Below, in pieces: positions 62,849-64,000 of a stretch of 64,000 bases of DNA (positions are counted from its first letter, which is position 1; every line of letters starts with the position of its first letter). Below the pieces are notes generated by a model. That model did no database searches, had not been told where the DNA came from, and was given only the letters and a program-made list of their open reading frames with translations. The position numbers were made by a program, and so were the translations under genes. This DNA comes from Scalindua sp964584595. Its GTDB lineage: Bacteria > Planctomycetota > Brocadiia > Brocadiales > Scalinduaceae. Location: assembly GCA_964584595.1 (NCBI GenBank), contig CAZPAM010000003.1:28894-92893 (forward strand), read 5' to 3'.

Positions 62849-62870
62849 AATATGAAAAGAAACATTAGAT

Positions 62871-63419
62871 TTAAGGTAGGAAGACTGCGGCGGATACGAC
62901 CGTCGACCACAAGCCTTTTTTATCACCCTTTGCAGATTGGGTAGTATTTCTGGATTTTACTATTTTGCCACTCATTCGGTATATTTCTTTACGTTCGTCG
63001 TAATTCTTTTCCGGATCGAATTCAACGCCTTGCGTACTGGCAAGCATTGATGCTGCCAGGTCTTCTGCATAATCACCGGATATTTCGTCTGTTTCGCCAT
63101 ATGCATGATGTTCACTCAGATATCCGTAATGATTAGGTTCGGCAGGTACTGCCAAACCAACTGATGCTGATATCATTCTATTTGGTTCATTGGTCGAATT
63201 AGTACTCATTACACAGAATACTATCTGACCGGGTTGTATAAGTTTAAAACCTTGCGACTTTGGGATGATCTTGCAATTTGGCGGGAAGATGCTTGACACA
63301 CTAACTAGATTGCATTTTTCTATACCGGCCTTTCGCAGGGCAAGTTCCAGAGACTGTAACTTCTCTTTATGCTTGCCTACTCCTTTTGTGAAGAACACTT
63401 TTTTTGGTACTAATTGCAT
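62871..63419 (-). CDS. pdaD: Pyruvoyl-dependent arginine decarboxylase
   Basis: 182 residues. The start LVPKKVFFTKGVGKHKEKLQSLELALRKAGI, the self-cleavage site SVSSIFPPNCK (Ser gives the pyruvoyl group), GQIVFCVMSTNSTNEPNRMISASVGLAVP and GYLSEHHAYGETD match PvlArgDC, known from archaea, chlamydiae and some bacteria. It converts arginine to agmatine, the first step of a polyamine route. argJ follows after 22 bases, so synthesis and use of arginine are in one transcript. Confidence 0.95.
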   Translation of the reverse strand: MQLVPKKVFFTKGVGKHKEKLQSLELALRKAGIEKCNLVSVSSIFPPNCKIIPKSQGFKLIQPGQIVFCVMSTNSTNEPNRMISASVGLAVPAEPNHYGYLSEHHAYGETDEISGDYAEDLAASMLASTQGVEFDPEKNYDERKEIYRMSGKIVKSRNTTQSAKGDKKGLWSTVVSAAVFLP

Positions 63420-63550
63420 TTTTATATATTATTTCAAATTTACTTACTGTTTTTAACGATACAAATGATTTGGTTTTATAAAAAAGCAAAATCCTATGCA
63501 AATTGCAATATAATTTTGTGTCAAGGTTCGGGAAATTTTTCCTTACATGT

Positions 63551-63856
63551 TTACGTTTTTAACTTTTTACCTACTTTCCTTTTTACAGACTGAACCTTGC
63601 CGGAGATTCGGCCTGTCCTGCCCTTGCGATCGTCTATTGTGATAGTGGTTAATACGCGGTCTGAATCTTTAAGAATCTTATTGTGGCACTTCTTGATGAG
63701 TTTAAATATATTGTCCCAGTTACCCTCTAATATGGTACCCATGGAATGCAGTTTGTAATTTATTCCGCTTTCTCTGACGATCTTTAATACTTCTGCTACC
63801 TGTGTGCTCAAACTGCTCCCTTTGCCTATCGGCACAATACTGAAGTTTACTACCAT
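63551..63856 (-). CDS. MTH1187/YkoF-like thiamine-binding protein
   Basis: 101 residues, a ferredoxin-like fold family. VVNFSIVPIGKGSSLSTQVAEVLKIVRESGINYKLHSMGTILEGNWDNIFKLIKKCH (read in parts) is characteristic. Structures of relatives bind thiamine or its precursors. AAGGAGATG ends just before the start codon at suitable spacing. The tail is Lys-rich. Its presence in the same window as thiS-thiG is consistent but not linked. Confidence 0.9.
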   Translation of the reverse strand: MVVNFSIVPIGKGSSLSTQVAEVLKIVRESGINYKLHSMGTILEGNWDNIFKLIKKCHNKILKDSDRVLTTITIDDRKGRTGRISGKVQSVKRKVGKKLKT

Positions 63857-63902
63857 CTGTCATCTCCTTTTTATTAAAATATTGAATTGTTTAGAAACGT
63901 AT

Positions 63903-63930
63903 TTGACTTTTATCTGTATGGGATTAGAAT
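63903..63930 (+). promoter_or_regulatory. Sigma-70-like promoter of tRNA-Leu
   Basis: TTGACT (63903-63908), 16-base spacer, TAGAAT (63925-63930). Predicted start is about ten bases before the tRNA 5' end. Confidence 0.5.
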
Positions 63931-63946
63931 AGTTTTCTGTATAGAC

Positions 63947-64000
63947 GCGGAAGTGGCGGAGTTGGCAGACGCGCTAGGTTGAGGGCCTAGTCCTCGCAAG
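63947..64000 (+). tRNA. tRNA-Leu (anticodon GAG), 3' part cut by window
   Basis: Acceptor arm starts GCGGAAG at 63947; U8 and the D-arm (GGCGGAGTTGGCAGAC) follow; the anticodon stem CTAGG/CCTAG (63974-63978 and 63986-63990) encloses the loop TTGAGGG with anticodon GAG at 63981-63983. The long variable arm begins TCCTCGCAAG as in class II leucine tRNAs. The T-arm and 3' end lie beyond the window. Confidence 0.95.

Noticed and set aside
1..64000. CRISPR array, insertion sequence, prophage or integrase
   Set aside because: No regularly spaced identical repeats, transposase, integrase or phage structural protein was found among the frames.

Overview
The window looks like a chromosomal segment of a Gram-negative, largely anaerobic bacterium with AT-rich DNA, most plausibly a planctomycete and possibly of the anammox (Brocadiales) group. 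This placement is an inference. It rests on the outer-membrane sugar machinery (heptosyltransferase, Kdo/heptose-kinase-like protein, GT39 enzyme), anaerobic-type enzymes (iron-sulfur fumarase in two subunits, fused NfnAB-type transhydrogenase, rubrerythrin, molybdopterin oxidoreductase), pyruvoyl-dependent arginine decarboxylase, and a GyrA quinolone pocket of the form I recall from planctomycetes. No rRNA gene is present to settle it.

Layout. 1-5.1 kb: a molybdopterin oxidoreductase cut by the left edge, divergent from cysQ, an M48 lipoprotein protease and a K+ channel. 5.1-20.7 kb, minus strand: VOC protein, a secreted JAMM-like protein, fumarase subunits, response regulator with degenerate GGDEF, gyrA, metallo-hydrolase, two-domain NDP-kinase-like protein, dnaE, and an NtrC-type regulator with its sensor kinase. 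20.7-40.2 kb: surface-polysaccharide island with radical SAM and carbamoyltransferase genes, six glycosyltransferases of GT2/GT4 type, GT9 and GT39 enzymes, sugar-modifying enzymes and a double WaaP-like kinase. It is split into divergent halves at about 29.3-29.65 kb. 40.2-48.2 kb: housekeeping (psd, ribE, pdxA, flavodoxin, rubrerythrin, rsmA, pseudouridine synthase, exonuclease, SYLF protein). 48.2-49.6 kb: a tandemly duplicated small gene of unknown role. 50-52.4 kb: a chemoreceptor with sigma-54-like and sigma-28-like promoters and a terminator. 52.4-64 kb: trmB, an atypical folD, hisF, thiS-thiG, nfnAB fusion, uracil-DNA glycosylase, divergent mnmE, argJ, pdaD, a thiamine-binding protein and the start of a tRNA-Leu.

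How it works together. The polysaccharide island holds sugar-nucleotide modification, chain assembly and decoration functions, but no recognisable flippase, polymerase or ABC exporter, so export must be encoded elsewhere. Most genes are in tightly spaced runs with stop/start overlaps.

Most notable observations: a FolD homologue lacking two of the three cyclohydrolase residues; a PLP enzyme with His instead of the Schiff-base Lys and a four-Cys cluster; double-domain kinase-like proteins (WaaP-type and NDK-type); a tandem duplication that carries a fossil of the neighbouring gene's last codons; paired alternative-sigma promoters before the chemoreceptor; and phased heptanucleotide repeats between genes.
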